Shown one piece after another: positions 1 to 8,524 of a stretch of DNA of 32,140 nt. The stretch is from SAR324 cluster bacterium. GTDB lineage: Bacteria > SAR324 > NAC60-12. How positions within the stretch are numbered: position 1 is the stretch's first letter; each line of letters starts with the position of its first letter. A program made the position numbers and the translations under genes. The notes below the pieces were generated by a model. That model was not told the origin of the DNA and ran no database searches. It saw only the letters and a list, made by a program, of their open reading frames with translations. The stretch is from assembly GCA_028282505.1 (NCBI GenBank), contig JANQHV010000365.1:1-32140 (forward strand). The letters are read 5' to 3'.

Positions 1-74
1 AACGGACTGAAAACAAATCTGATTAATTAGACAAATTATTTTCATTACATTCCTCTTCTCAATGAGGTGAATCA

Positions 75-3000
75 ATGACTATAGACTTCAATAATATCGT
101 TGGAATAGCCACAATTTTAGGGACACTAGCTGCCTGGATTACACTGTGGCCAATAGCTCGACCTTATGTCAAAAGATTCAGAGGAAGGATATCTCGCTTG
201 ACCGCCAAAGAAGAAACGTATTTGCTTTCTCTAGCAAAGAACTTGGAACAAAAGAATCAAAAAAACAGGTGGAGTGATAGGTTCTACATCGACGTTGATA
301 CGGAATTACAAAGCCGAAAATTACCTTATGAAATTCCACCCGCATTCTATGTTGTCAAGTCTATAAACAGGCACTCCAAGGAGCAGGATTTCAATAATTT
401 ATCGAATATTGAGAAGATTGACAGTTCGAGAGGAAAAACTTTCAATTCACTAGAGGCTGCAATTGCTGAAGCACAGGACAATGCAGTTGTAGTTATTGCT
501 CCGCCAGGGGGTGGAAAGACCGTTTCTTTGAGGAATCTGGCAACGAAACAGGTTAGTCAGCGCTTATCTATGAAGACAAACTTAATTCCTATTTTTGTTA
601 ATCTAGGCTACTACACTGGTTTGAATCCTGAAGGCAGCATCACAAATTTTGATGAATTTCTAGAAGAGTTCTTTTCAACATCGGGTTATTACAATTTTCT
701 CTCGAATCGCAATTGGGAAGATCTTATCAAACAATCGCGTTGCATCTTCTTTCTTGACGGTATAGACGAACTTCCTAGAAGGCCAGGGGAGTATGAGGCG
801 CGGTGTCAAAAAATTGCAGATTTTGTTCAAGCATGGCCAGAGACCCATTTTATACTTTCTTGTCGGGAACTTGACTATAACCGTGAACTTCCTTTTCAAC
901 AGATTTTAATCAAACCATTTGATCGAAAACACATCAAGCGGTATATGGAAAAATACTTTACAAAAGTTGATTTTAAAATGATCTTTCATCAGATGGAAGC
1001 ATCAACCGGTATTTTAGAGCTATGTGAAAATCCATTCTATTTGGATATTATCTGCTACTTTTCTAAATTTACAAAAAAAATACCGGAAAATAAGACTCAG
1101 CTCTTTGATCTGATAGTTAGCCAATTCATTCAACGAGAAAACAAAAAACAAGGGACTGTGGTCGCAAAGGATGATTTCATCTTTGCCATGTCGCATCTAG
1201 CCTATTATTTAGCAGTGGAACGGATGGCAACCACAATAAACATCGACGAGTATACTGACTCTCTGGAACATGATAAAAATCGTGATTTGTGTCTACACTT
1301 AATAGACTATGCAAAAAAGGGGGAATTGTTAGAGTTTAGTGAAAAAAGTCGTGAGGTGCGGTTTATACATAATCGTTTCCAAGAGTATTTCTCATCGTTT
1401 TATATCTTGAAAAACTATAGAAGTACAACAACTGTTATTCCACAGAATTTTTTCACCAACATTTGGTGGAAAGAAACCGCGTTATTTATTGGTGGACTTG
1501 ATGAAAATGTTGATGATTTTATCAACATGATACTTCAGCATAGAGATAAATTCAGCCACGCAAACAAAGTCATTGAAAAGCTTTTAAGGCTCGAAATGAC
1601 TTTGTTGGCATTTGAGTGCATTTTTAGTAACCTGACCTTCGATAACGAGCACTTGTATAAGAGTGTTCTAGACGACCTGATTCAGGAGTTTAGAAATGGA
1701 AATACTCTGGTAAAGGCAAAAATCCTTAACGCTTTTCGATACGACAAATCAATACAAGTGAACGATCTTATTCAAAAGGCTTTAAATGATAAGAGCCTCT
1801 GGATCTCCGAACGAGCCTTCTTTATGCTCACTGGCGGTCAACTGAAAATGCAGATGAATTTTCAGAACGTGCTAGGGGAATTCTTCAGGTTTTTCATTGA
1901 AGGCAGAATAATAGCCACTTTCGTTCCCGTCGTCAAAAGTGCTAGTAAGTCAAAAATAGTAAGATATCTTTTGCCCATTTACTTTTTGCTCGTATTGGCC
2001 AGTGTGCTTTCAATTGGATTAGTTGCATATGTGTTTTATTCGTTTTTCAGCTTCATTTTTTTCGAGCTCGAATTAGCATTTACAGCAGAATGCCTGAGTT
2101 GTTTGGCTTTGCTCAATATAGGCATGTTTATAATAATTTATTGTCTAACAAATAATAGTTATCCGATTCTAAAAAAGTTTATCTTTGTGGCGCCATTAGC
2201 AACAATGATTCATTATCTGATATTTAATATACCCAACAATCTTATTTATAGAATCGTGATATTTGCTTTGGGATGGTTAGTATACCATTTATATAATCGA
2301 TACGTAAAAAAGCCAAATGAGTCTGATTGGTCAGTTGGTTCAATTACAGCTGGTGTTTTTGGGTTTTCAGTTTTAATCCCCTTCCTCAACTTTGAAGCCG
2401 TCTCGCAGACTATAAAAACTCATACTGGCATATCGATAGACCTCCAAATATCTTCAACCACTTCTATTGTAATACTACCTAGCCTATTAAGCTTTGTTGC
2501 AATCTCATTTGCCGTTTATATTTACAGGCAGATTCGGGCTTTGAATCGTTTTAATGAATACGCTGGCAAGGTTGACGGAATATTAATTGCTCATCGTGAT
2601 AATAACGAAGCTGTCAGAGAGTTCCATGAGATGTTTAACAATCTGTCATTGGTGTGGGCACAAAAGCTACTGCTTCAAAAAATCATGGAAAGGATGACCA
2701 CTCAACTACAATTATCCAGAGAACAAAAAATTTCTTTCTTAGCTCTCCTTGCGAACGTTACTACTAGTATTCATTTTCGAGATGTCATTTATCAAAACTT
2801 AGAGGAAGAGGAGAAAAACTTCCGAAGGGCAATTAAGCTTGATGTTCCTGGCAAAAAAGCCAAAAAGAACATGCCATACTCGCAAGTATTTACGTCAATA
2901 AAAAGTGAGCACGTACGACCATTGCCTCAGAAAAAACTAACGACTCAAGAAATGGATCGCAACCCTCCTGAATTTGCAAAGAATTTCAATTTGTTAAATG

Positions 3001-3590
3001 CCGTAATTATTGCTACGGGAGGTTTTGCTCTTGCGTCTTTGTTAGCAGAATCCCGGAAGTTACTGCTTCTCCCTTTTTTTGATATACCCGATGCCTACCT
3101 AAAAATAGGTATTATATTTTTTATTCATGCTTTTGCTGCGAGGCTAGCTGGAACAACTGTAGGATATGTACTATCCAAGTTGATTACTTCGCCAAAAATT
3201 GAAAATGGACCATTAATAGGTGGATGGATAATAGGTTGGACGGCATCACTGTTTCTTTGGATTTTGATACCAAATGAAATACCTGCTAGTGAGAGAATAA
3301 TATTTATCAACTTGGTAGAAGCGATTATTGTTGCCTGGGCAGTAAGGATCGTCGTAAAAAAACATGTCATGGGTCTCGACACAAAGATTTTTATGTATTG
3401 GGTCTTTTCCAATGTTGCTACTATCATATTCTTCCTCATTGTACTTAATACAGATCATTTAGCTTTGAACGTTATTGTACTTAATACAGATCATTTAGCT
3501 TTGAACGTTCTCACCAATGTTATTGGGAATTCAATAACAGGTGGTTTGGGGTGTTATCTTACTTTACGTGAAATACAAAAGTCTATCTAA
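75..3590 (+). CDS. Membrane-anchored NACHT-family STAND NTPase
   Basis: A 1171-residue protein. One N-terminal membrane helix (about residues 7-28) precedes a NACHT NTPase module: Walker A APPGGGKT (about 142-149), Walker B FFLDGIDEL (about 225-233), the sensor-like ILSCREL, and the NPFYLDIICYF helix usual after the NACHT core. From about residue 630 to the end there are roughly ten further hydrophobic segments, interrupted by a soluble stretch near 830-975. NACHT proteins are signal-sensing switch ATPases, and bacterial ones include anti-phage sensors. Here the polytopic C-terminus sits where a sensor or repeat domain is normally found, so its output may be at the membrane; that is inference. 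The start is set by GAGGTGA at 64-70, 4 bases before ATG. Near the C-terminus a 12-residue segment is duplicated exactly. The gene looks AT-richer than the xseB-wzt block. The family call is firm; the function is unknown. Confidence 0.85.
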   Translation: MTIDFNNIVGIATILGTLAAWITLWPIARPYVKRFRGRISRLTAKEETYLLSLAKNLEQKNQKNRWSDRFYIDVDTELQSRKLPYEIPPAFYVVKSINRHSKEQDFNNLSNIEKIDSSRGKTFNSLEAAIAEAQDNAVVVIAPPGGGKTVSLRNLATKQVSQRLSMKTNLIPIFVNLGYYTGLNPEGSITNFDEFLEEFFSTSGYYNFLSNRNWEDLIKQSRCIFFLDGIDELPRRPGEYEARCQKIADFVQAWPETHFILSCRELDYNRELPFQQILIKPFDRKHIKRYMEKYFTKVDFKMIFHQMEASTGILELCENPFYLDIICYFSKFTKKIPENKTQLFDLIVSQFIQRENKKQGTVVAKDDFIFAMSHLAYYLAVERMATTINIDEYTDSLEHDKNRDLCLHLIDYAKKGELLEFSEKSREVRFIHNRFQEYFSSFYILKNYRSTTTVIPQNFFTNIWWKETALFIGGLDENVDDFINMILQHRDKFSHANKVIEKLLRLEMTLLAFECIFSNLTFDNEHLYKSVLDDLIQEFRNGNTLVKAKILNAFRYDKSIQVNDLIQKALNDKSLWISERAFFMLTGGQLKMQMNFQNVLGEFFRFFIEGRIIATFVPVVKSASKSKIVRYLLPIYFLLVLASVLSIGLVAYVFYSFFSFIFFELELAFTAECLSCLALLNIGMFIIIYCLTNNSYPILKKFIFVAPLATMIHYLIFNIPNNLIYRIVIFALGWLVYHLYNRYVKKPNESDWSVGSITAGVFGFSVLIPFLNFEAVSQTIKTHTGISIDLQISSTTSIVILPSLLSFVAISFAVYIYRQIRALNRFNEYAGKVDGILIAHRDNNEAVREFHEMFNNLSLVWAQKLLLQKIMERMTTQLQLSREQKISFLALLANVTTSIHFRDVIYQNLEEEEKNFRRAIKLDVPGKKAKKNMPYSQVFTSIKSEHVRPLPQKKLTTQEMDRNPPEFAKNFNLLNAVIIATGGFALASLLAESRKLLLLPFFDIPDAYLKIGIIFFIHAFAARLAGTTVGYVLSKLITSPKIENGPLIGGWIIGWTASLFLWILIPNEIPASERIIFINLVEAIIVAWAVRIVVKKHVMGLDTKIFMYWVFSNVATIIFFLIVLNTDHLALNVIVLNTDHLALNVLTNVIGNSITGGLGCYLTLREIQKSI
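3438..3509 (+). repeat. Perfect 36-bp tandem duplication inside the NACHT gene
   Basis: Two identical 36-base units, 3438-3473 and 3474-3509, lie end to end. Each encodes IVLNTDHLALNV (residues 1122-1133 and 1134-1145), so the frame is kept. The unit ends a predicted membrane helix. Complete nucleotide identity suggests a recent slippage or unequal-recombination event. Confidence 0.97.
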
Positions 3591-3648
3591 GCCAAAAGAT
3601 ATTTTCTCCTTACCTCTTATATGGTATTCACCGTAGATACAAAAGAAC

Positions 3649-3828
3649 ATGGAAATAGATAAATTAAATGTTATGAGTAATAATCAAAGTTCACAAGTTA
3701 GCAAAAACATTACTATAGTCAAACCTCAGATGGAGAGGATTTTCTCCCTCACCGATGGCATTGATGGAACAGCATTGTTTATGCAAACCGATCAGGCCAT
3801 CTGTGCTGTGAAAAACCTATTGATTTAA
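3649..3828 (+). pseudogene. Probable remnant of a STAS (anti-anti-sigma) protein C-terminus
   Basis: This open frame of 59 codons begins MEIDKLNVMSNNQ and contains VKPQMERIFSLTDGIDG followed by TALFMQTDQAICAVKNLL. The layout resembles the last third of STAS domains: a strand, then a helix of the form PxxxRIFxLTGID, then a short strand and a final helix starting with an acidic or polar turn and Ala. The phospho-acceptor Ser region and the first two-thirds of the domain are absent. A TAG stop lies in frame just upstream (3634-3636), and no ribosome binding site precedes either ATG. I read it as a decayed fragment beside the NACHT gene. A genuine small protein is the alternative. The STAS resemblance is by eye only. 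Confidence 0.4.
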
Positions 3829-3938
3829 AATGCAGGACTATGCTACCCTTAGCATTCATGAAATGAAAGAATGGAAAGCACGTTTGCATCGTTGGAATGA
3901 GATAGGATGCAAACAGAGGAGGATTCTAATAAAGGTAT
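3829..3938. other. Leader of xseB, no gene seen
   Basis: With the STAS-like remnant, the non-genic stretch between the NACHT gene and xseB is about 350 bases. This part has an AGGAGG at 3917-3922, which is 16 bases from the xseB ATG. An overlapping reading frame from 3830 runs into xseB in another frame and resembles nothing known. Confidence 0.4.
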
Positions 3939-4178
3939 ATGACAGAAAAAACCTTCGAGGACGCACTGCATCATCTGGAAGAAGCGGTAAACAAGCTAGA
4001 AAACGGCTCTTTGACTTTGGAAGAAGCAATGACTTCATTTGAGCAAGGAATTCGTTGGAGCCGAGAATGCCATCAATTTTTGGAGAAAGCTGAAAAACGT
4101 ATTGAAATGATTTTGAAAGACGAAAAAGGAGAATATACAAAAACCGAATTTATCGATGATCAGACCGATTGTTTGTAG
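3939..4178 (+). CDS. xseB: Exodeoxyribonuclease VII small subunit
   Basis: A 79-residue protein with the typical XseB helical hairpin: FEDALHHLEEAVNKLENG, then SLTLEEAMTSFEQGI, then a second helix. XseB subunits pack along the XseA coiled coil to form exonuclease VII, which degrades single-stranded DNA to oligonucleotides. Length is normal for the family (about 70-85). An in-frame TAA at 3930-3932 makes ATG 3939 the first possible ATG; a short AAAGG (3931-3935) is close, while the stronger AGGAGG at 3917-3922 is farther than usual. No xseA lies next to it in this window. The last dozen residues are polar and not conserved. Confidence 0.93.
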   Translation: MTEKTFEDALHHLEEAVNKLENGSLTLEEAMTSFEQGIRWSRECHQFLEKAEKRIEMILKDEKGEYTKTEFIDDQTDCL

Positions 4179-4421
4179 TAAGCGCCATATTCCAGAATAA
4201 TCAGTGTTTCAAAAGCAACTTCGGGGCATTCTGCCTCTTACTTTTTGCCTTCCTAAAATAGAAAACTTCCAAACCATTCCACTGCTTAGTCTGTCTCTCT
4301 TACAGAAAGGTTGGAGAGTTGGGCATGAATCGTAAATAAGATCCTTTGACATGGAGCCTTGTTATAGGAAGTAACCTGGTCACCTGTCTGATAGTATAGA
4401 ATTAATAATTTAGGAAAACGA

Positions 4422-7109
4422 ATGCCAAAAAATATCAAAAAAATGCTGGTCAATGTCGATGATGACGAAACCAGGATTGCTACAGTCACAGGAAATGTGC
4501 TCGAAAATTTGCATATTGAGCAAACCCACCATAAACGGATTGTTGGAAATATTTATCACGGAATTGTTGTCAAAGTGCAGACTTCGTTTCAAGCTGCCTT
4601 TATTGATTATGGTGGGGAACGCCATGGATTCCTTGCCTTTTCTGATGTCAATCCACACCTCTTCAAAAATTCCTCCGGCAAAAGAGGAAGGACTGCGATT
4701 GAACATGTTTTAAAACCTGGTCAGCCTGTCATGGTTCAGGTCACTCGAAATGAAATGGGAAATAAAGGGGTGAGTTTGACGACCAATATTAGCCTTCCTG
4801 GTCGTTTTCTGGTGTTCATGCCTAACAGTGATAAAGGAGGAGTCTCCAAAAAAATAGAAGATGCGGAAGCACGCACACGTCTGAAACATCTGCTGGATGG
4901 ATTATGTGGTGAAAAAGATTCTGCCATCATCCGCACTGCTGGTGTGAACCGAAGTTTGTCAGAATTAAAACGGGATTTTTTGATGTTGCGGCGCAAATGG
5001 AACAAAATCCAGAAAAAATATGAAAGCACTAAAAATCCACAATTGATCTATGAAGAAGAAGATGTGGTAGTTCGGACACTACGGGACTTTTTTATTGATG
5101 ATATTGCAGAGATTTGGATTGATCATCCAGAAGCATTCCAGCGAGCTCGCGAATTTTTCAAAGCCAGTATTCCGGCCAAGCAAAAGCGGTTGCAATTTTA
5201 TCTTGGAGAGCGCTCCCTCTTTTCGGCTTACGATATTGAAGCTCAAATAGAACAGCTTAGCAGCAACCAGGTCCCTTTAGCTTCTGGTGGGAGCCTGGTC
5301 ATCGATTCGACAGAAGCACTGGTTGCCATTGATGTCAACTCAGGACGTTTCAATCAGGGAAAAGACATTGAAGATACAGCATTACGTACGAATCTAGAAG
5401 CTGCAGAGGAAATTTCACGCCAGCTGCAACTCCGCAATCTGGGAGGACTGATCGTCATTGATTTTATCGACATGATTTCTGAAAAAAATCGCAATCTGGT
5501 GATAAAAACAATGGAAGAATGTCTACAACACGACAAAGCTAAGTGGACCCTGGGTAGTATTTCACAATTTGGATTGCTGGAGATGAGTCGCCAACGCATT
5601 GCAACAGCTCTGTCTCAAGAAACAAAAACGGTTTGTCCAACATGTGGTGGGGTTGGGATGGTTCTGTCTATTGCATCTCTCGCAAATGCCGTATTGCGAA
5701 AAATTAGAGAATTGGCGGCAACAGAAGATGCTTCTGAGATCCATAGCCGTATTTCTGTCGAATTGTCCAACTTTTTATTCAATAAGAAACGTCAACAATT
5801 GGATGAATTGGAAGCAGAGTTTGGCATCAAAATAGTCTTGTCAGCCGATCTTTCGATGGAATCAGGAAAGTTGCCTATCTTTGAATTGAAAACCAAAACA
5901 GGCACCCAAACCATTACTCCTGATAGTGAACAGCGGAATCTACGAGAAAAACAAGATCAAGAAGACGGAAAAGGAAAAAGCAAACGTTCTCGTTCTCCCC
6001 GTAAACGTGATAAATCGAGGTCGAAAAATGTGGTGGAAGCAGAGCAGGTTACTGAGGTAGTAACGGATACTCCGGACGAATCTGTAGAAGTCGAACCGGT
6101 CATTGAGACAGAGGTGGATACCTTGGATGAGGAGAAGGTCGAGAGCGAGTTGCCTTCAGAGGAGCCTCCTAAGATTCCAACCTTATTCAGTAGTGTACAT
6201 CAACCTTCACCGGATGGTGAAAACAACAAGGTAGAACGACGTGCAGAAGATCCTAATCGTGAAAAATTAAAGAATATCCCTCCTGGTACTATACTTTATA
6301 GCAGCATCCATCGCGATGATCCTCAAGGGGTCGAAGGTGCTGATCCTGTTAGGGAAATCCCTGACGCGTTGCAATCAGAGGCAATAGAAGCTGAAGAGAA
6401 TCAAGTCACAGGAGCGCATGATTCAGAAGAAGCAGAAGTGGGAGAATTTGAAAAAATTGCAGAAACAGATTTGACTCAGCAGGATATCGATTCAGTGGAA
6501 GCTGAGGAAAATGAGGGCACTGTAGAGAATGATGAAGCATTGGATACTGAAAAACCTGAAGGAGATGCAGAAGTATCAGTTTCTCCGCAAAGCGACTCCG
6601 AAGAAATAGAGACGACGCCACCAGAGAAAGAAACAGAGGATTCCCAAGAGAGTGATTCCGAAGAAATAAAAGCGATTTCATCTGAGGAGGAAACAAAAAC
6701 AGAGGCTGCTCAAGAGAATGAGCCTGGAGAAGTAGAAGCAACTCCCAAAAAGGCTCGACCTCGTAAGAAAACCACTGCAAAGTCTACAAAAACAAGATCA
6801 ACTAGAACTTCGACAAAAGCAAAAACGACTGCATCAAAAACGCGCACAGGTACCAGGGCTACGAAATCCACAGCAAAAAAAGCTGCGGATAAAGTAGAAA
6901 AGCCTGTGGAGAATGAGAATGCAGGAGAAACCGTAGAAACCAATGCAGGTTCTGAAGAGACGGCAGCTAAAGCAGCCAAAACCAGTACTGCAAAAAAGAA
7001 AACAACAACCAGGAAAAAAACTGCTGCTACAAAAAGAAAAACAACTGCTGCTACAAAAAGAAAAGCAGCATCTCCTGAAGAAGTAGCGAAATCAGAAGAT
7101 AAAGAATAA
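4422..7109 (+). CDS. rne: Ribonuclease E/G with long acidic-then-basic tail
   Basis: An 895-residue endoribonuclease for mRNA decay and rRNA processing. Residues about 38-120 form the S1 domain (NIYHGIVVKVQ, AAFIDYGGERHGFL). The DNase I-like catalytic fold carries the Mg ligands Asp304 (AIDVNSG) and Asp347 (IVIDFIDM). The Zn-link CPTCGG has Cys405 and Cys408. All sit one residue beyond the E. coli RNase E numbers (303, 346, 404, 407), so the catalytic half is full length. Residues from about 500 are low-complexity: a KRSRSPRK basic patch, a long Glu-rich stretch with two related motifs (LFSSVHQPSPDG 588-599, LYSSIHRDDPQG 625-636), then a Lys/Thr/Ala tail like histone H1. The tail differs from the E. 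coli degradosome scaffold; RNase E versus G naming is uncertain. The stop overlaps the selA start (TAATG). Confidence 0.93.
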   Translation: MPKNIKKMLVNVDDDETRIATVTGNVLENLHIEQTHHKRIVGNIYHGIVVKVQTSFQAAFIDYGGERHGFLAFSDVNPHLFKNSSGKRGRTAIEHVLKPGQPVMVQVTRNEMGNKGVSLTTNISLPGRFLVFMPNSDKGGVSKKIEDAEARTRLKHLLDGLCGEKDSAIIRTAGVNRSLSELKRDFLMLRRKWNKIQKKYESTKNPQLIYEEEDVVVRTLRDFFIDDIAEIWIDHPEAFQRAREFFKASIPAKQKRLQFYLGERSLFSAYDIEAQIEQLSSNQVPLASGGSLVIDSTEALVAIDVNSGRFNQGKDIEDTALRTNLEAAEEISRQLQLRNLGGLIVIDFIDMISEKNRNLVIKTMEECLQHDKAKWTLGSISQFGLLEMSRQRIATALSQETKTVCPTCGGVGMVLSIASLANAVLRKIRELAATEDASEIHSRISVELSNFLFNKKRQQLDELEAEFGIKIVLSADLSMESGKLPIFELKTKTGTQTITPDSEQRNLREKQDQEDGKGKSKRSRSPRKRDKSRSKNVVEAEQVTEVVTDTPDESVEVEPVIETEVDTLDEEKVESELPSEEPPKIPTLFSSVHQPSPDGENNKVERRAEDPNREKLKNIPPGTILYSSIHRDDPQGVEGADPVREIPDALQSEAIEAEENQVTGAHDSEEAEVGEFEKIAETDLTQQDIDSVEAEENEGTVENDEALDTEKPEGDAEVSVSPQSDSEEIETTPPEKETEDSQESDSEEIKAISSEEETKTEAAQENEPGEVEATPKKARPRKKTTAKSTKTRSTRTSTKAKTTASKTRTGTRATKSTAKKAADKVEKPVENENAGETVETNAGSEETAAKAAKTSTAKKKTTTRKKTAATKRKTTAATKRKAASPEEVAKSEDKE
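7020..7064 (+). repeat. 24-bp period tandem repeat in the RNase E/G tail
   Basis: A 21-base identical block occurs at 7020-7040 and 7044-7064 (period 24), encoding TAATKRK-type units. Together with degenerate (E)SDSEEI repeats near 6592-6670 it shows the tail grows and shrinks by slippage. Confidence 0.9.
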
Positions 7110-8524
7110 TGTCCTACAAATCTTCACTGTACAGTTTGTTGCCTTCGGTGACAGAAGTGGATCAATACCTAAAGCAACAAAACTTGTCTTTTGGTAAACC
7201 TGTGCGCTTTTTGGTGCATGAGGTACTCCAGAACTTACGGGATCAGATTACTCAGCTTTCTGATGATGAGCAGGCCCAGAATGTTTCTTTTTTCTCGAGT
7301 AAAGAAGAAGTTCTACAACATGTGGCATTGCAAGTGGCCCAGTATGGCCAAATGAGCATGCGCTCTGTGATCAATGCCACAGGCATTGTGATTCATACCA
7401 ATCTAGGCCGTGCCCCCATTTCAAAACAGCTCATCAATTCTATTTTACCTCTGTTGTCTGCCTACTCAACTGTCGAATATGACTTGACGACAGGCAAACG
7501 AGGAAGCCGTGGGGAAGGAGTCAAAAATCATTTGCGCATTCTATCTGGAGCAGAAGATGCAGTCGTGGTCAATAATAATGCTGCGGCGGTGTACTTGATG
7601 CTCATGGCATTGGCAACTGGAAAAGAAGTGATTGTTTCCCGTGGAGAGTTGATAGAGATTGGGGGTTCCTTTCGCATTCCTGACATTATGAGAGCTGCTG
7701 GTGTCACGCTTGTCGAGGTTGGTACGACCAACCGAACACGTATTTCGGATTATGAGAATGCTATCACAGAAAATACGTCAGCTTTGATGAAAGTGCACCC
7801 TTCCAACTATGCGATCCGTGGTTTTGTTGAAGAAACCCCAATGGCACAAATAGCAGAGTTAGCAAAGCGATATCAACTATCATCTTTTTATGATTTAGGA
7901 AGCGGCAATTTTTATCGTTTTCAGCAGCCTGCATTGCAAATTATGCCGACTGTACAACAGGAAATCCGTACCGGTGCCGATTTAGTCACATTCAGTGGGG
8001 ATAAATTATTGGGCAGCACACAGGCTGGAGTTGTTGTAGGACGCAAAGCATTAATCCAGAAGTTATCCCGCCATCCGTTATATCGGGCACTGCGTTTAGA
8101 TAAGATCACCTTAGCCTTGCTGGAGGCTCATTTAGTCGCCTATTTTGATGTATCCTCATTGCCAGAAAAGATTCCTACCATTGGTTTATTGGAACAAACT
8201 CCAACTGATATCCAAAAAAAAGCCGAGAGTGTGCTCAATGGTTTGCACATTCCTCAAGATTCACAATGGAAGGTGGAGTTAAGGCCAGCATCCTCTTTGA
8301 CAGGCGGAGGAGCACTCCCCGAAGTTTACCTGGATTCGTATTCATTGATTCTTCATCACCCCAGCAAAACAGCAGAATGGATCCAGGAATTTTTTCGCCA
8401 ACAAAAAACTCCCATTATTGGGCGAATTCAAGATGAGCAGGTATGGCTCGATTTTCGCACAATCTTTCCTGCAGATTTTCCAACCATCATTGATACTTTA
8501 CACAAGCTGTTTGTTATATCATGA
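7109..8524 (+). CDS. selA: L-seryl-tRNA(Sec) selenium transferase
   Basis: A 471-residue PLP enzyme that converts Ser-tRNA(Sec) to Sec-tRNA(Sec) with selenophosphate. Family landmarks: NATGIVIHTNLGRAP near residue 90, GGSFRIPDIMRAAG, VEVGTTNRTR, YDLGSGNF, and the PLP lysine Lys299 in FSGDKLLG (E. coli Lys295). Length matches the family (about 460-470). The residues after the lysine motif read STQAG where most homologues have GPQAG. The ATG at 7109 overlaps the upstream TAA as TAATG, and the last four bases (8521-8524) overlap the next start, so it is probably translated by coupling. Its presence implies selB, selC and selD elsewhere; none is in the window. Confidence 0.95.
   Translation: MSYKSSLYSLLPSVTEVDQYLKQQNLSFGKPVRFLVHEVLQNLRDQITQLSDDEQAQNVSFFSSKEEVLQHVALQVAQYGQMSMRSVINATGIVIHTNLGRAPISKQLINSILPLLSAYSTVEYDLTTGKRGSRGEGVKNHLRILSGAEDAVVVNNNAAAVYLMLMALATGKEVIVSRGELIEIGGSFRIPDIMRAAGVTLVEVGTTNRTRISDYENAITENTSALMKVHPSNYAIRGFVEETPMAQIAELAKRYQLSSFYDLGSGNFYRFQQPALQIMPTVQQEIRTGADLVTFSGDKLLGSTQAGVVVGRKALIQKLSRHPLYRALRLDKITLALLEAHLVAYFDVSSLPEKIPTIGLLEQTPTDIQKKAESVLNGLHIPQDSQWKVELRPASSLTGGGALPEVYLDSYSLILHHPSKTAEWIQEFFRQQKTPIIGRIQDEQVWLDFRTIFPADFPTIIDTLHKLFVIS

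Noticed and set aside
3830-4042. 70-codon frame overlapping xseB
   Set aside because: Most of it is xseB in another frame, and the unique part is unlike any family I know.
6406-6979. Long minus-strand frames inside the RNase E/G tail
   Set aside because: They arise from the biased Glu/Lys codons of the tail on the other strand.
7109-8524. Selenoprotein or tRNA(Sec) gene near selA
   Set aside because: No gene shows a family domain continuing past an in-frame TGA, and no gap shows a tRNA-like fold or TpsiC consensus.
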